Source of the DNA: Notamacropus eugenii
Taxonomy: Eukaryota; Chordata; Mammalia; Diprotodontia; Macropodidae
Direction: 5' to 3'
DNA length: 64,000 bases
Assembly (NCBI RefSeq): GCF_028372415.1
Contig: NC_092872.1
Span: forward strand, 258,813,008 to 258,877,007
Shown: in pieces, positions 1-12,185 of the stretch
How positions within the stretch are numbered: position 1 is the first letter of the stretch
Layout of the letters: the number at the start of each line of letters is the position of its first letter
The notes under the pieces: generated by a model
Seen by the model: only the letters and a program-made list of their open reading frames with translations
What the model was told of the DNA's origin: nothing
Database searches by the model: none
Position numbers and translations under genes: made by a program

Positions 1-1161
1 CCTGTGGCCACAAGGACTTGGAATGGTTTAAAGGGTTCAGAAGATACCCCCACCTCAGCCTCCCCCCCTAGCCAAAATAGCACCCTTATCAGTGCCTGAA
101 ATTCCACCATTTGGAAATTCATCTCTTTGGGTTAAGCATTGTCCTCTCTCTGCAGTTCTTAAAATGCAAATAACTTAGAAGGAATAAGACATGAAGTCCC
201 TAAAATCATAGTTTGAATTCATTTTCAATGGGAAAGGCAGTGTGCTCTAGGGAAGGAGTCAAGGCCTGGGATCCCAGAATCCTTGGTTCCAATGCTGCCT
301 TTAATTAGCTTTGTGAGTTTGGCCAAGTACTTTTCCCTTCCTGGTTCTCTAAATAAGGGGAATCGACCAATAACTTCTCTCTGGGCTTTGGTACATAAGG
401 AAACCAGATTGAGTGATCTCTCTGGAAGTTCTACAGCATAGTCTTGTTCCATGCCAGGATGGAGAAGGCACCTTGACAGCACGGGGTCTTGGGAGGGGAA
501 TAGTTCCTGAGTGCCCAGGGTGTCCACACTCCAGAGCAGACTCTCTCTGCCCTCCCCATTCTCTGTTAAACATGGCTCATAGCTCCTCCGGGTCCCATGT
601 TCAAGGTGCTGACTTCAGGTCTCCAGCTTCCCTCCTTATGCAAAGCTTGGCTCCCTGGGTTAATTCCAAGTGTTTCTGGCTCAGTCTCCACCAGGTTTTT
701 CTTGTCTTGGGTACTTCCAGAAAATCTTTCATGAACAGTTTAAATGCTGAAACCCTGTTTGTGGGACCTCAAGTCACAGATTTAGAGCTGAAAGGAATCA
801 CAGAGGCCCCACAACCTCTTACTTATGAGCCTTACTGATGAGGAGAAGCGATGAGAGGCAGGATTCAGACTCAGGTCATCTGAAAACAAATCCAGTGTTC
901 TTTTTTACTATATTGTGCTGCCTTTCCTTATTACCAGTGATCTGTTCCTATTAAGCCAATTAAGCCAATTTCTCCCTATCACAGGGGGAAATGACATACA
1001 TGAGAGTGTAGCAGCAGGCCCGATAGAAAGTCCTTAGTGAGCAGGAGGGAGGGATTAGTAAGGCATCTTTTGTGACCCTTCCATTGGTAATAAAACCACA
1101 ACCATTCTGACGCTGGACCATTTGTTGGTGCCAGTGACTTGGGTGGCAAGAGCTTTTTGAG

Positions 1162-1488
1162 TTGTCAGTAGCTATGGCTGCTAAGGAGGAGAAAGAGGTA
1201 GAGGTTGCAACACCTACAGAGGCAGTGACCAAGGGACATTTCCACTGGAGCTGCCCCTGGATGATGCCATCAGAAACTGGGATGAAAGCAGGACTTTTAC
1301 CCCAAATGCCAGAACTGCTTCTTCCCAGCCAGTTGCAACTACCCTCATGGGACAGAGTCCCCAGGAAGGTAGCAAGGAGGAAGGCCCCTCTGAATGTGCT
1401 CCCCTATTACTCAGACAGTGTTTGGAGATCTGTTCTGCTCCTGAGGGAAGGACAGAGAATCTCTCTCCAGGCCACAGTACTCAGCTGA
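1162..1488 (+). pseudogene. Possible processed-gene fragment (unrecognised)
   Basis: An ATG at 1174 with MAAKEEKEVEVATPTEAVTKG opens a frame to 1488. From about 1236 the +2 reading is also open to a stop near 1490 and looks more protein-like (LPLDDAIRNWDES, then acidic and Gln/Ser-rich sequence). This could be a retrocopied coding sequence with a frame change, or chance. I recognise no family, and there are no splice sites or poly(A) tail I can point to. Confidence 0.2.
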
Positions 1489-1879
1489 ACTGAAGATGTA
1501 CCTATTGCCTGTGTGACTGGGGTAAAAGGTTTAGTTAGCATCCAGTGGCCCAGGCTCCCAAGTAAGACTATAATTTTCAGAGCTGGTCCTGATCTGCCTT
1601 ACAGGCCCCTAGCTCTCAAGCTGCAAGGAACTGCAGAGACCATTGACCCCTCACTTTACTGTTGAGGAAAAAACTCCAGAAAGGTAAATGGTGTCCTAGT
1701 CCCCCAGGAAATAATCGGCAAAGCCAAGGTTTGAAGCCAGATTCTCTCCTCCCCAACTCAGCACTCTGTCCAGTAGAGTACTTTACATTGAAACTGGGAG
1801 ATTCCATACCTGTGACATCATCTCCAGACCCCAGTATTTCTGTGCCACACCCATAGCAAGCTATTCACAAGTGGTATAT

Positions 1880-2215
1880 CTCCATCAGAAATGATGAATA
1901 TAGAGAGTTCAGAAAAACATGGGGAGATTTTTGAACTGATGCTGAGTGATGTTAGTAGAACCAGGAAAACAGCAGATAAAATGATTTTAACAACAAAATT
2001 AAAGTGAATACTGTGAAGTAATGACCAAGCTTGGCCCTAAAGATGAGACAGGAAAGATACCTCTCCCCACCCCTGCTCCTTTGCAGAAGTGGAGGACCAT
2101 GGAAATGCACATTCCATGTAACATCAGACTTTTTTGATGTATTAACTAATTTTATCTTTTTTTCCTTTTAATAAAATTCTGTATTCATCATATTGTTTCT
2201 TAGAACACTGTAATA
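1880..2215 (+). mobile_element. L1 3'-end fragment
   Basis: Contains GAACTGATGCTGAGTGATGT, AGTAGAACCAGGAAAACA, a GACCAAGCTTGGCCCTAAAG block and the T-rich L1 3' UTR, all typical of marsupial L1 ends. Confidence 0.7.
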
Positions 2216-4835
2216 TTTCATTGCATTCATATGCCAAAGCTTGTTTAGTCATTTCCCAATCAATCTCTGATTCTTTTCTAAAGAAAAAGGAAAATGAAGC
2301 TGATTCCTCACCCTGGTAGCAAATGTGGATTTCATTTGTTTCTGTTTGTTATGTAACAGATTCCATGGGTTTATGGAAATTCAAGGAGAGTTGCATAAAT
2401 TAGGATTGTCTGTATTTATGGAAGCTCATATCCTGGAGCCCCATGGCCTCTACAAAGCTTTCTGGGCTTATCACCTCCAAAAAGAGCTGATAACTACCCC
2501 CCAACCACCTCACTCCATCTGAGAACAACAACTTTCATTTTTCTTAGTGATATATGTTTTCCAAAGCACTTCACTTCCAACAGGTTTGTGATGTAAGTAG
2601 TACTCGGATTACCATCTGCATTTTACAGAGGAAATTGAGGGATGCTCAGAGAGTTGCCATGACTTGCCCAAGGTCACACAGCTAGCACACAGGGCTTTCT
2701 TTTAGTTTACCCCACTTCCTTTTGCACAAGGGATGGAGACTGCTCAAGGGCCCATGCCATGCGCTTTTTCCACTCTTCCTTTCTTTCTAGGTTAGGGCTG
2801 GATCTTTTAGCTTCACAGTGTTACCATAGGCTGATGACTCAAGGTATAAGAGGAATCCCATATTCCTTTAGAAATTCTGCCGTTGGGAAATTAGAGACTA
2901 ATCGATAAAATGATCACTAGGCAGCAGTTAGTCAAGCTGGAAAGGAAACTTTCCACTGGCCAAATTCTTTGTGGCCAAATGGCCAGTGGCTAGTGTATTC
3001 GTAGGTACACGCAGGAAATGCACATTTCTCAGTTGACCATAAATTTATGTGGATGAAGAATATAGCCAACGCAAAGGAAAAGCTTAGAACATAATGAGGA
3101 AAACAAATAAGGAATTCTTGATAAGGAATAAGCATGTGGAGGAGGCCAGGATTTAAATAGTTTTGTTGATCTTGTACTGATTATCCAAAATGAATAATTC
3201 AGTTCCTCCACCTTTCCTGCAGAGGCATTTCCTCAGGATCAGAAACAGCTTAAGCCATAAAGGGTGGGCTTCTATAATCAGGTCAGTCCCTGTGTCTTTC
3301 TGATGACTGGTCATACTGCTGGGGAGGGAAGAAAGCAGCCCCTACCACAACCACCATCACTGCTTCTTAGCACACAATTCCCTTTCTTCCAGACCACGCT
3401 GAGATTCCCACCAAGTCCAGTTCAAACTATGAACTATTCCTTCCATCTATCCTTGGGCCAAAAAGAGGGAAAGGGGACTATAGTCCCACAGTTCTCATTC
3501 AAAGTTTAAAGTACTTCTCCTACCAATATGAAATTCATTTGAAACTAACCCCAAATGAGATATTTGTAAAAGCACATAACACAGCACCTCGCAGGTAGTA
3601 GGGGCTCTATAAAATAAATGCTTATTCCCTTCCCTTCTCCCTTCCTGTCCAAACATGTCACATTTGTGAGTTCCTGCTTCTTCTCACACAACTTAGTCTA
3701 CTGCGGAGGGGAAAGCAATGGATTTGAAGTCAGCAGGTCTGAATTAGAAACCTAATTTTCTTCTTAACTACCTGTGTGACCTTCCCCTCTCTGACCCTCA
3801 GATCTAGGACTGGGAAGGGTCTTAATGATCATGTAGTCATCGGGTCACAGATTTAGAACCAGAAAGAAATTTAGAGATCATCTGGCCCAAACCCCTCATT
3901 TCAAGACTTTTTTTTTCTGCGTTTCAAGAGAACTACAGTCCAGAGAGAAAAGAGACTTGTTCCAAGTCATACAGGGAGTAAGCATCAGAGGTAGAGTCTG
4001 AACCCAGGACCTCTGACTCTCCAGCTAGGGCGTTTTTGACTAATACTCGCTTTGGAACCTCTTAATTTTGTAGTCATTCTAGAAGGACCCTTAGCACACC
4101 CTAAAATGTCTAGACCTTCTCCATTCTGCTTCTATCCTGTCCCTCTCACATCTAATTGCAGAACCTCTACACCAAAGGTACAGGTGCATGCACTGCTTAT
4201 TTTAGAATGTATGCTCATTGAAAGGGAGAGATTTCTCTGTACATGCAAGGGTTAACGCATAGTAGGCACTTAAGAAATGCTTTTTTGCTGACTGACTGAG
4301 GAACTCAGGCCCGAGGAACATTACTTGGCCAAGGCCTTAGCAGCCAGGTTTGGTGCTTCCACTTCAAATCTAGGAGTCTAGCTGCAGCCCCTTGTTAGAT
4401 GCCGAGACCAGACCATTTGCTATTTCATCCTTGTGTCCCTTAATGCTCAACATAACGTCTTTTCTGCACAGCAGGGAAGCTTCACAAATGATAGCCTGGA
4501 GCTAATTTGGCTCAACTTGTCAGCAGAGCCTTCAAACCCTTGTCAGTCCATAAACAGGCCCCTCCTCCCTACATGAGATGTGTAGAGAGCCTTTCCCAGA
4601 AGTGAGTCAGCTCTTCAAGTAGAAAAGTGGGGAGGGCAGATCTACCTCCTCTCTTTGCTGGAGATCTCACTAATAAACTACATGCCTGCAAATCAAGTGG
4701 CTGCAGCAAGCCAAGGGGGAACAGAGGAGCCTTCCCCTCCCCATCACCATCTCCAGCACTCCCCCTTCCTTCATCATGCCCCAGACAGTGGATATGGATA
4801 AGTGCTGAGCCTACACTTTGTCTTTGTCTTCTGCC

Positions 4836-4841
<6 letters not shown>

Positions 4842-4886
<45 letters not shown>
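4842..4886. repeat. (TG)n microsatellite
   Basis: About 45 bp of uninterrupted TG. Confidence 0.95.
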
Positions 4887-4887
<1 letters not shown>

Positions 4888-5085
4888 TCCTTTCATAGCT
4901 TTAGGACTGGAACGGACCTTAGAGGCCATCACTTCCAACCCCCTCATTTTACAGATGAGAAAAAAAAAGTCCACAGATGAAATGACTTGCCAAAGTCACC
5001 CAAGGAAAAGTAGCAGTCAGGATTTGAATTCAGTCCCTGTGTTTCCACATTCTACACCCCTTAAACCAAACCATGCTGCTTTCTT
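4888..5085 (-). mobile_element. MIR-type SINE, antisense
   Basis: AACCCCCTCATTTTACAGAT, ATGACTTGCCAAAGTCACCC, GGATTTGAATTCAGTCCCTG; abuts the (TG)n run. Confidence 0.6.
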
Positions 5086-5984
5086 CAGGTGTCATGTTGT
5101 ACACTAATCCATAAGCCCCTTGAAAGCAGATTTGGGATACTCTTTCATCCTTACATGGTCAGGGAATCGAGTGCCCTGTGCTTTTTTGGAAGGGGAAACT
5201 CTCTGTGTGGAAACTTCCTCCACCAAATGCACTCCTCCATGATAATGTCAAGCATAGATTTCCCTCTTTTATGCTTTGCTTGATAATAGTCACAGAATGA
5301 TCAAACCAAGATCTCCATACTGTGTACCAAATGTAAACCAAAGTCTACTTGGGTTCACAATGTCAACTTCAATAGTGCAGGATGGGGGAGGTGTGGCTAG
5401 ACTTGCCACGAGGAATGTGACAAGATGAGATCTTCAAGTTCTTTATTCCAATAGTGCAGCATGACCACCAAAAAGTGCCATCCAAGGCGGGACACTCTAT
5501 GTCTATGACATTATGCAGGGGAGAGATACAATCCCACAGCTCCACATGGTGAGCACCATATTTTAGAAAGGTCACAGAATAACCAGAGAGTGTCCAGAAG
5601 CTGGTCAGGATGGGGCAGTGATTGGTGACCACTGCATGTAAGGAGGAGGCAAAGGAACTGGGGTGTGTTTAGCTCAGAAAAGAGAAGACTGAGAGGTTGG
5701 GGGCAGGAGCTAGATGATCACTTGTGAAGGATGTTTAGCAGGGATTGATGTCCCAAAAACAAGTTGGACCAGATGACCATTGAAGGTTTTTCCAATCTGT
5801 GATTCTAAGAAGCTGTGGGAGCTTCCAACCTAAAGTCAAGAAACACTGGCATGGAGGGAAGGCTATAATGGAAATCTAGCTCCCTCTACAAAGTGTTTTG
5901 TGAGGAGGGATGGCAGCAGCGGAGTACTCATGAGAGCCGGTGGTTAAATTTTCAGTGTGAAAATCTGTAAGAATACAAGTCATT

Positions 5985-6985
5985 CCCCAAGGGATAACTG
6001 ATCAGAGAATATAACAGGAAGTTTTTAGATAAAGTAATCAAAACAATGTATGGTCATATGAAAAAAATGCTCTAAGTCATTACCGATTAGAGAAATACAA
6101 ATTAAGCAACCTTGAGATATCAATTTAGACCTATCAGACTGGCTAAACTGATTGAAGGGGAGAGTGACAAATGTTGGAGGAGATGTGGAAAAACTGGGAC
6201 ACCCACTGTTGATAAATCTGTGAACTGATCCAACCAATTTGGAGAGCAATCTGGAATTATGCCCAAAGAGTTATGAAACTGCCTATACCCTTTGACCCAA
6301 CAGTACCATTACTAAGTCTATTTCCAAAGATGTTTAGGGAAAAAGGAAAAGAACCTATCTGTTATAAAAAATTTTTATACAAGTCTCTTTGTGGTGGCAA
6401 AGATCTGGAAATTGTGGGAATACCTGTCAACTGGGGAATGACTGAACAGGTTGTAGTATTTGATTGTGATGGAATACTACTGTGCTGAGATGATGAGCTC
6501 AAAGATCTTAGAAAAAAATCAATAGACACACAAAATAATGAAGAGCAAAATGAGTAGAACCGGAGAATGTTGTGTATAGTAACAGCAACACTGTTTTAAG
6601 AATGACTTTGAGCAAATAAGTCATTTTGACTGTTATAAATACCCAAATTAACTACAAAGGACATATGAAGGAAGATGCTCTCTGCATACAGAGAAAGAAC
6701 TGATAAATAGAAGTATGTATAGAATGGTTTTACATATGTCTATATACATACACAAATACATGTATTTACATATATACACATACATACAATATGCACATGT
6801 ATAAAATATATTTTATACACACACACACACACATATGTGTGTGTGTGTGTGTCTAATGGTATCCCTCTCTAGGGTTGAGGCAGAGGAGGAAGGAAGAAAA
6901 AGAAATTTACATTACTTAATATATTTAAAAGGATTAGCAAGTTGCATATAATAAACTTGCAGTTTCATGTGCAATCATCTTTTTT
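5985..6985 (+). mobile_element. L1 fragment: ORF2 C-terminus and 3' UTR
   Basis: About 1 kb with ATGAAAAAAATGCTCTAAGT, ATTAGAGAAATACAAATTAA, TTGGAGGAGATGTGGAAAAA and CAATTTGGAGAGCAATCTGG, which encode the end of L1 ORF2, then the 3' UTR. It is diverged and frame-broken. A (TA/CA) microsatellite with a palindromic core sits in its 3' UTR at 6735-6853. Confidence 0.8.
6735..6853. repeat. (TA/CA) microsatellite with palindromic (AC)n-AT-(GT)n core
   Basis: The core at about 6816-6852 reads AC repeats, then ATATGTGTG, so both arms pair. It could extrude as a hairpin. Confidence 0.85.
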
Positions 6986-7084
6986 ATTATATTATGTTGC
7001 AGATATACTTTTTTATTCCATAAATTAAAATAAATAAAATCCATTGTGAGCATTTATGTCTTGAAAATTAGCAAAGACTACGAG

Positions 7085-7208
7085 TCAGGGCTTAACTGTT
7101 GCTTTATTGATTGTCTGCACTTAGAAAGTGATAGAGAAAATGCTAATAAGGCAGATTCAACTTAAAAGTGCCTACCTGGGGATCTGGTAGTTAAACATTT
7201 ATCAACAC
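7085..7208 (+). repeat. Unassigned dispersed repeat, copy 1
   Basis: AGGGCTTAACTGTTGCTTTATTG..., a GATTGTCT core, AAGGCAGATTCAACTTAAAA and TTAAACATTTATCAACACAC are shared, in order, with 21829-21960. Confidence 0.6.
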
Positions 7209-7804
7209 ACTTCTAGTTGGGGGGGGGTGACTGAACATCTATGAGAAAGTCAGCTTAGGTGCATTATGGGGTAAATGTAGAAGGGGGATCCAATGACAAT
7301 GAAGTAGATTAAAAAGGGTTCCCCCAGGAGAAAATGGAAGCTATTCACGGTATAAGAGTCTGTGAGCAAAGGAAGGAATCCAGACTTGGACTTCAAGGAT
7401 ATGGGCTCATACCCTAGCTCTGCTACTCCCTACTGTATAAAATCGTGTCCCCTTTAGGGCCTTGGAGTCCTCTTCTGTAAAATGAGGGGGTTGGGCTAAA
7501 TCACTTCTAAGGGCCTTCTAACCCATCATGAGTAAGGCTAGGGTTTCATGAAAATAAGAAATTGAAATTCTGACAAGGGTGCTTTCCATGAAGATGTGCT
7601 GCTTTGAAAGTTCAGAAAATTACACTAATGTCTAGTAATCGTGACGAGCTCTGAGATGGAGCAATTATCTCAGTAAAGTCTAGGGCAAAGCTATGGCTGC
7701 TGTAGAAATGGCCACATGGGAGTTTCTTGAGACAAAGCAGGTCATTTGTTGGTTGGGTCCTCAGGGCCAGACCTTGATGGAATTGTCAAGTCTGCAAGGG
7801 CAAC

Positions 7805-8035
7805 ACAGGATTTAGAGCTGAGAGGGCTCATAGAGGGTAGCCCCTTCTTTTCTACAGAAGGGAAACTGAGGCCCAGAGATGCCAAAGGCTTGCCCAAAGT
7901 AACGGAAGCTATTATTGGATCCAGAATGATTTCCACTTTGCCAAATAGAGACTTGCCCAGGGTCATTCAACAAATAAGTGTTACTACCAGAATTGGAACA
8001 CAACTCTCATGACTCCAGACTCAATGCTCTTTTTT
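7805..8035 (-). mobile_element. MIR-type SINE, antisense
   Basis: GATTTAGAGCTGAGAGGGCT, GGGAAACTGAGGCCCAGAGA, AGACTTGCCCAGGGTCATTC. Confidence 0.6.
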
Positions 8036-9604
8036 CCTGCAGAGCCTGGGATAAATGCCAATGTCTGACCCGAGCCCTGTATGGGCAGTAACACTGTCAC
8101 TTCACTGAATCCAAGGGTACCAGTAGTTCATGTAGGGGAAGAGAGAGGGACTCCCATGCCACCCAGAAGTCAAGTCAACTAGCATTTATTAATCACTACT
8201 TTGTGCCAGGCACTGGGCTAAGCACCACGTATACAGAGACAGGCAAAAACAATCCCCCAAGAATCTTGTAGTCTAAGGGAAAAAACAATATGCACATGCA
8301 GGTAACAGTGAGGTGTACACAGGATAAATTGGAGCTAACCTTCAGAGGGAAGGCTCTGGCATTTAGGAGGAGTGAGGGTTAATCTGGTGCAGGAAATGAC
8401 TATTCAGTCATGGGGGAGTCATGGGGGGAGACCCACCCATGCCTTTGGCTTCCAGCCTTCCCACTCATCTGATGCTTTTGATATCAGAAAACCTGACTTT
8501 CAGTGGTAGCTTGCTGGGGCTTACTTATTTTGTGACCAAGGAGAAGTCACCTCAACTCTCTGAGCCTCAGTTTCTCCTTTTGTAAAATGGGGAGAATAAT
8601 ATTGGCGACATCTGTCTCTCAGAGTTGCTATGAGAAAAGCACTTTGTAAACCATCATAAAGTATCCTAGAATTCCAAGCTATCATTATTCATTTCAATCT
8701 TGTCTTGGGGATATTTCCAGCTTGCTCCTGGAGAGAGAGCACACCCTTCCCCATACCTGGCCTTTCTGCCTCTTCAAGGACCCCCAGAACTCCCCTTTCC
8801 CTCATCAGTTCAGCTCATTTAACCAACTTGTTAATACTTTTGAATTCACACTAGCTCTCACATCTAGGGGCCATTAAGACCTTGAGTTCCTTAGGAGGAG
8901 AGTCTCGATTTTTGCCTTATTTGGTATCCACAACCCTCTGTACAGAGCTGATGGCTAGGATGATAATTTTGATAACTGACAGGTCTGTGGAGCACTTTAC
9001 ATATGTGGCCTCATCTGGGCCTTTGACCATGACGTTGATCTTGAAAGTGGCTGTGCTGACGTTCCCCCTTCCTGAGCCCTGGGCTTCCTCAAAGTTCTAC
9101 CTGCCCTCCCCAGCCAAGAGGGACAAAGCATTGGTTTTCCACTTGGGACATGTGGGTCACATGAGCAGCAAGATGATGGAACTTGCAAACTGACTGGGTA
9201 GGCCCAGGGCTCTTGGCCAAACACCTTCATTCACCCTAACAGACAGGTTGCATGGGAGAGAGGCAGCCAAGTCCAGTGGGAAAAGAATCAGGCCTAGAAT
9301 CAGGAGAGCTGGTTTTGAACCCAGAGCCTTGGTTCCCTCCTCTAGAGAGTGAAGGTGGCCATTCACACTGGGACTCCCTCTCTCACAACCTCATTGCAGG
9401 GCAATCACTCTAGGAAGAGTGTGGGCTGTTGTTTATCAGGGGTGATGGTTATTTTACTTATTCAACTCAACAAATATTTATTAAGCACCTATTGTGTGCA
9501 GAGCCCTGAACTAAGACAGCTTATCCTCTCCTTGGAATTCTCTCCACCCCTCAGCTCTGCTATTTCCTTCACCTACACCCTGAGACTAATCTTGTAAACC
9601 TTTG

Positions 9605-9830
9605 TGAATCCGGAGTGAGGGAAACCTGAGTTCAGATTTGGCCTCAGACACGTGTGTGCTCAGTGCAAGTCACGCAACTGCTATCTTATTCAGTCTCCTC
9701 AGCTGTAAAAATGGGGATAGGAATAGCATCTGCCTGGGCTGTGACGATCAAAGGAGGTAATATTTACAAAGCACTTAGCACAACGTCTAGCACATGGTAG
9801 GTGCTGTACAAATGCTTATTGCTCCATCCT
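9605..9830 (+). mobile_element. MIR/MAR1-like SINE
   Basis: Head GGGAAACCTGAGTTCAGATT, core AGCTGTAAAAATGGGGATAG and end GCACATGGTAGGTGCTGTAC, full MIR order, immediately upstream of the RTE-like LINE. Confidence 0.7.
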
Positions 9831-9859
9831 CCATTCCTCCATCCATCAAGGGTGCCTCC

Positions 9860-11500
9860 ACTGTCCATCACTATAAAGGTAAAGGGAAGAGATTGTCCTG
9901 CAACAATCACGGGGTGGGGGTGGGGATCTCTCTCTTAGTCATTGCTGGCAAGATTCTTGCTAGAATCCTCCTTAACAGGCTGATCCTTCACCTGGAAGAT
10001 GGTCATCTACCTGAGAGCCAGTGTGGCTTCAGAAAGGGCTGAGGAACAGTTGATACGGTGTTTGCTGCCTGACAACTCCAGGAGAAATGCCAGGAGCAGA
10101 ACAGAGGTCTATACACAACATTTGTAGATCTTACCAAGGCCTTTGACACTTAGTCATGAGGGCTTATGGAAAATTATGTCAAAATTTGGCTGTCTGAGAA
10201 GTTCATCAGTATTGTATATCAGTTTCATGATGGCATGTTTGCCTGGGTTCTGGATAGTGGACAATGCTCTCATGCCTTCCCAGTCACCGGTGGAATGAAA
10301 CAGGGCTGTGTGCTTGCTCCCATGCTTTTCAGTATAATATTTTCAGCCATATTGTCAAATGCTTTCATCCTCATCATTCATGAGGATGAACATGGCATTG
10401 AGGTCAACCACTGTACTGATAGCAGGTTCTTCAATTTGAAAAGGCTACAAGCCAAGACCAAAGTGGAGGGAGTGTTGGTGCATGATCTTCTGTTTGCAGA
10501 TGATTGTGCCCTCAATGCAGCCTCTGAAACTGAGATGCAACAAAGTATAGATCACTTCTCTGCTGCCTGTGCTAATTTTGGCCTGATAATCAACACCAAG
10601 AAAACACAAGTGCTCCATCAGCCACCCCCACACCATCCACATGTGGAACCATTGGTTACAGCAAATGGAGTAGTTTTGAATTCTGTGAATAAGTTCACTT
10701 ACCTTGATAGTGTACTTTCCAGGGATGTACATATTGACAATGGGGTTGATGCACACATTGCCAGAGCTAGCTCAGTATTTGGGAGGCTCCAAAGAAAAGT
10801 TTGGAAGAGAAGAGGTATTAGACTACTTACCAAACTGAAGTTCTACAAAGCCATTGTGCTGACCTCATTGTTGTATGCCTGTAAAACATGGACAATCTAC
10901 CAGTGCCATGCCAGGAAACTGAATCACTTCCATTTTAACTGTTTTAGGAAGATTCTGAAGATCACCTGGCAGGATAAGGTACCAGACACTGAGGTTCTTG
11001 CTGGAGCTGAACTACCAAGAATTCAAACTGTGCTTCAGAGACCACAACTCCAATGGTCTGGCCATGTTGTTCGAATGCAAAATGTAAGCTTGTCAAAAAG
11101 ACTGTTTTATGGAGAACTCACATGGGGCAGGCAATCACATGGTAGTCAGAAAAAGCGCTATAAGGACACTCTCAAGGTCTCTCTCAAGAACTTTGGATTT
11201 GATTGTGCAACATGGGAGACCCTGGCACAAGACCATTCAGCATGGCATGCCCACAGAAAGGATGCTGTGCTCTTGAGCAAAGCAGAATTGAGACAGCATG
11301 AAGTAAACATAGGATGTGCAGATTTGGAGTATCCACCCCAAATATTCACATGGACTATCTGTGCCCAACCTGTGGTAGAGCAATCTGAGCTCATATTGGT
11401 CTGATCAGCCACAGTGGGACACACTTAAACTTCACTTTATCGTGGTGATGTCATTTTGGTCCTTTTCGAGAATCAAGGACACCAACCAACCAACCAACCT
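9860..11500 (+). mobile_element. 5'-truncated RTE-like non-LTR retrotransposon
   Basis: Translation from about 9866 gives the reverse transcriptase blocks YKGKGKRLSCNNH, GISLLVIAGKILARILLNRL, PESQCGFRKG, FVDLTKAFDT and then the long open frame at 10166-11404. Stop codons interrupt the first 300 bp, just after FRKG and in AFDT, so the copy is dead. There is no endonuclease domain because the 5' part is missing. The element ends in a tandem ACCA tail (about 11480-11499), a short-repeat tail as seen in RTE-type LINEs instead of poly(A). The 35 bp before the tail match the 3' ends of two SINEs in this window. Clade assignment (RTE versus a related clade) is by memory of protein motifs. Confidence 0.8.
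10166..11404 (+). CDS. Reverse transcriptase C-terminal part of RTE-like LINE (412-codon open frame)
   Basis: The frame holds RT core motifs: TGGMKQGCVLAPMLFS, the catalytic FADD at residues 110-113 (in LLFADDCALNAASE), NFGLIINTKKTQVLHQPPP, and the post-RT region LLYACKTWTIYQCHARKLNHF, WQDKVPDTEVLAGAELP, QLQWSGHVVRM and KKRYKDTLKVSLKNF. This architecture (RT, then a conserved basic tail, no RNase H seen) is that of a LINE polyprotein 3' half. The first in-frame ATG is inside the RT domain, so it is not a natural start; the real start was lost with the 5' truncation. It remains open for more than 1.2 kb, which is long for a neutral fossil. Confidence 0.8.
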   Translation: MENYVKIWLSEKFISIVYQFHDGMFAWVLDSGQCSHAFPVTGGMKQGCVLAPMLFSIIFSAILSNAFILIIHEDEHGIEVNHCTDSRFFNLKRLQAKTKVEGVLVHDLLFADDCALNAASETEMQQSIDHFSAACANFGLIINTKKTQVLHQPPPHHPHVEPLVTANGVVLNSVNKFTYLDSVLSRDVHIDNGVDAHIARASSVFGRLQRKVWKRRGIRLLTKLKFYKAIVLTSLLYACKTWTIYQCHARKLNHFHFNCFRKILKITWQDKVPDTEVLAGAELPRIQTVLQRPQLQWSGHVVRMQNVSLSKRLFYGELTWGRQSHGSQKKRYKDTLKVSLKNFGFDCATWETLAQDHSAWHAHRKDAVLLSKAELRQHEVNIGCADLEYPPQIFTWTICAQPVVEQSELILV

Positions 11501-11710
11501 CCCTCCTCCCCTCCCTCCCTCTCTCCTTTCCTTCCTTCCTTTCTTCTTTCTTCTCTTCCTTCCTTCTCTCCCTTCATCCCTCTCTCCTTCTTGCCTTTCT
11601 TCCTTCCTCTCTCCCTCCCTCCCTCCCTCCCTTCCTTCCTTCCTTCCTTCCTTCCTTCCTTCCTTCCTTCCTTCCTTCCTTCCTTCCTTCCTTCCTTCCT
11701 TCCTTCCTCT
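11501..11710. repeat. Polypyrimidine tract with pure (CCTT)n
   Basis: About 210 bp of C/T on the plus strand, the last 80 bp (11630-11707) a clean CCTT tetramer repeat. It abuts the tail of the RTE-like LINE. Confidence 0.95.
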
Positions 11711-12185
11711 GCTACCAATACTTGGAGCAGACTAGAAATGTGAGCTGTTTATTATTATTATTGTCTCCTCTGCCCGCCCCCCTCACTCCTCATAGCTCTT
11801 CTCCTCCTACAGCTCAGATACCCCAGCCTGGCCTTTTGCAATTCTGTCCACAGCGGATAGCTGCCCCTGCTGTTCATTACTGTTGCTTTTCTGGTAGGAA
11901 AGAGCAAGCCTGGGAGTGAATACAGCATCTCTTTAGGGCAGGAGGCCAACCCCCTCAGGGAAAAACAGTGAACACCCAGAAAACAAATGCCAGCCAATTA
12001 CGGACTCTGGAGAAACAAGAAGGCCAGTAGAAGGCGGCTCTGGCTCCCGTGTTTATAAATAGCCGATGTGTGCGCGCTCCAAGCTGTCTGGGCCCGGGAC
12101 TTCCAGATATCTGTCCAGAATCCTGAGCTGATGTGCGATTTCCATTTCTGGCCTCACTGATTCCATGATTCTCTAAGCACGGAAA

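Larger units (their letters stand above)
1..9600. other. Intergenic, repeat-rich, no supported gene
   Basis: Outside the L1 pieces and SINEs listed, MIR-like fragments are also visible at about 226-400, 768-925, 2550-2720, 3840-4045, 7350-7545, 8170-8400 and 8480-8680. An L2 tail with TGACTGACTGA lies at 4175-4300 and an L3/CR1 tail at 5700-5815. LRRC20 would be expected upstream of NPFFR1 by human gene order, but no exon of it is recognisable. Confidence 0.6.
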
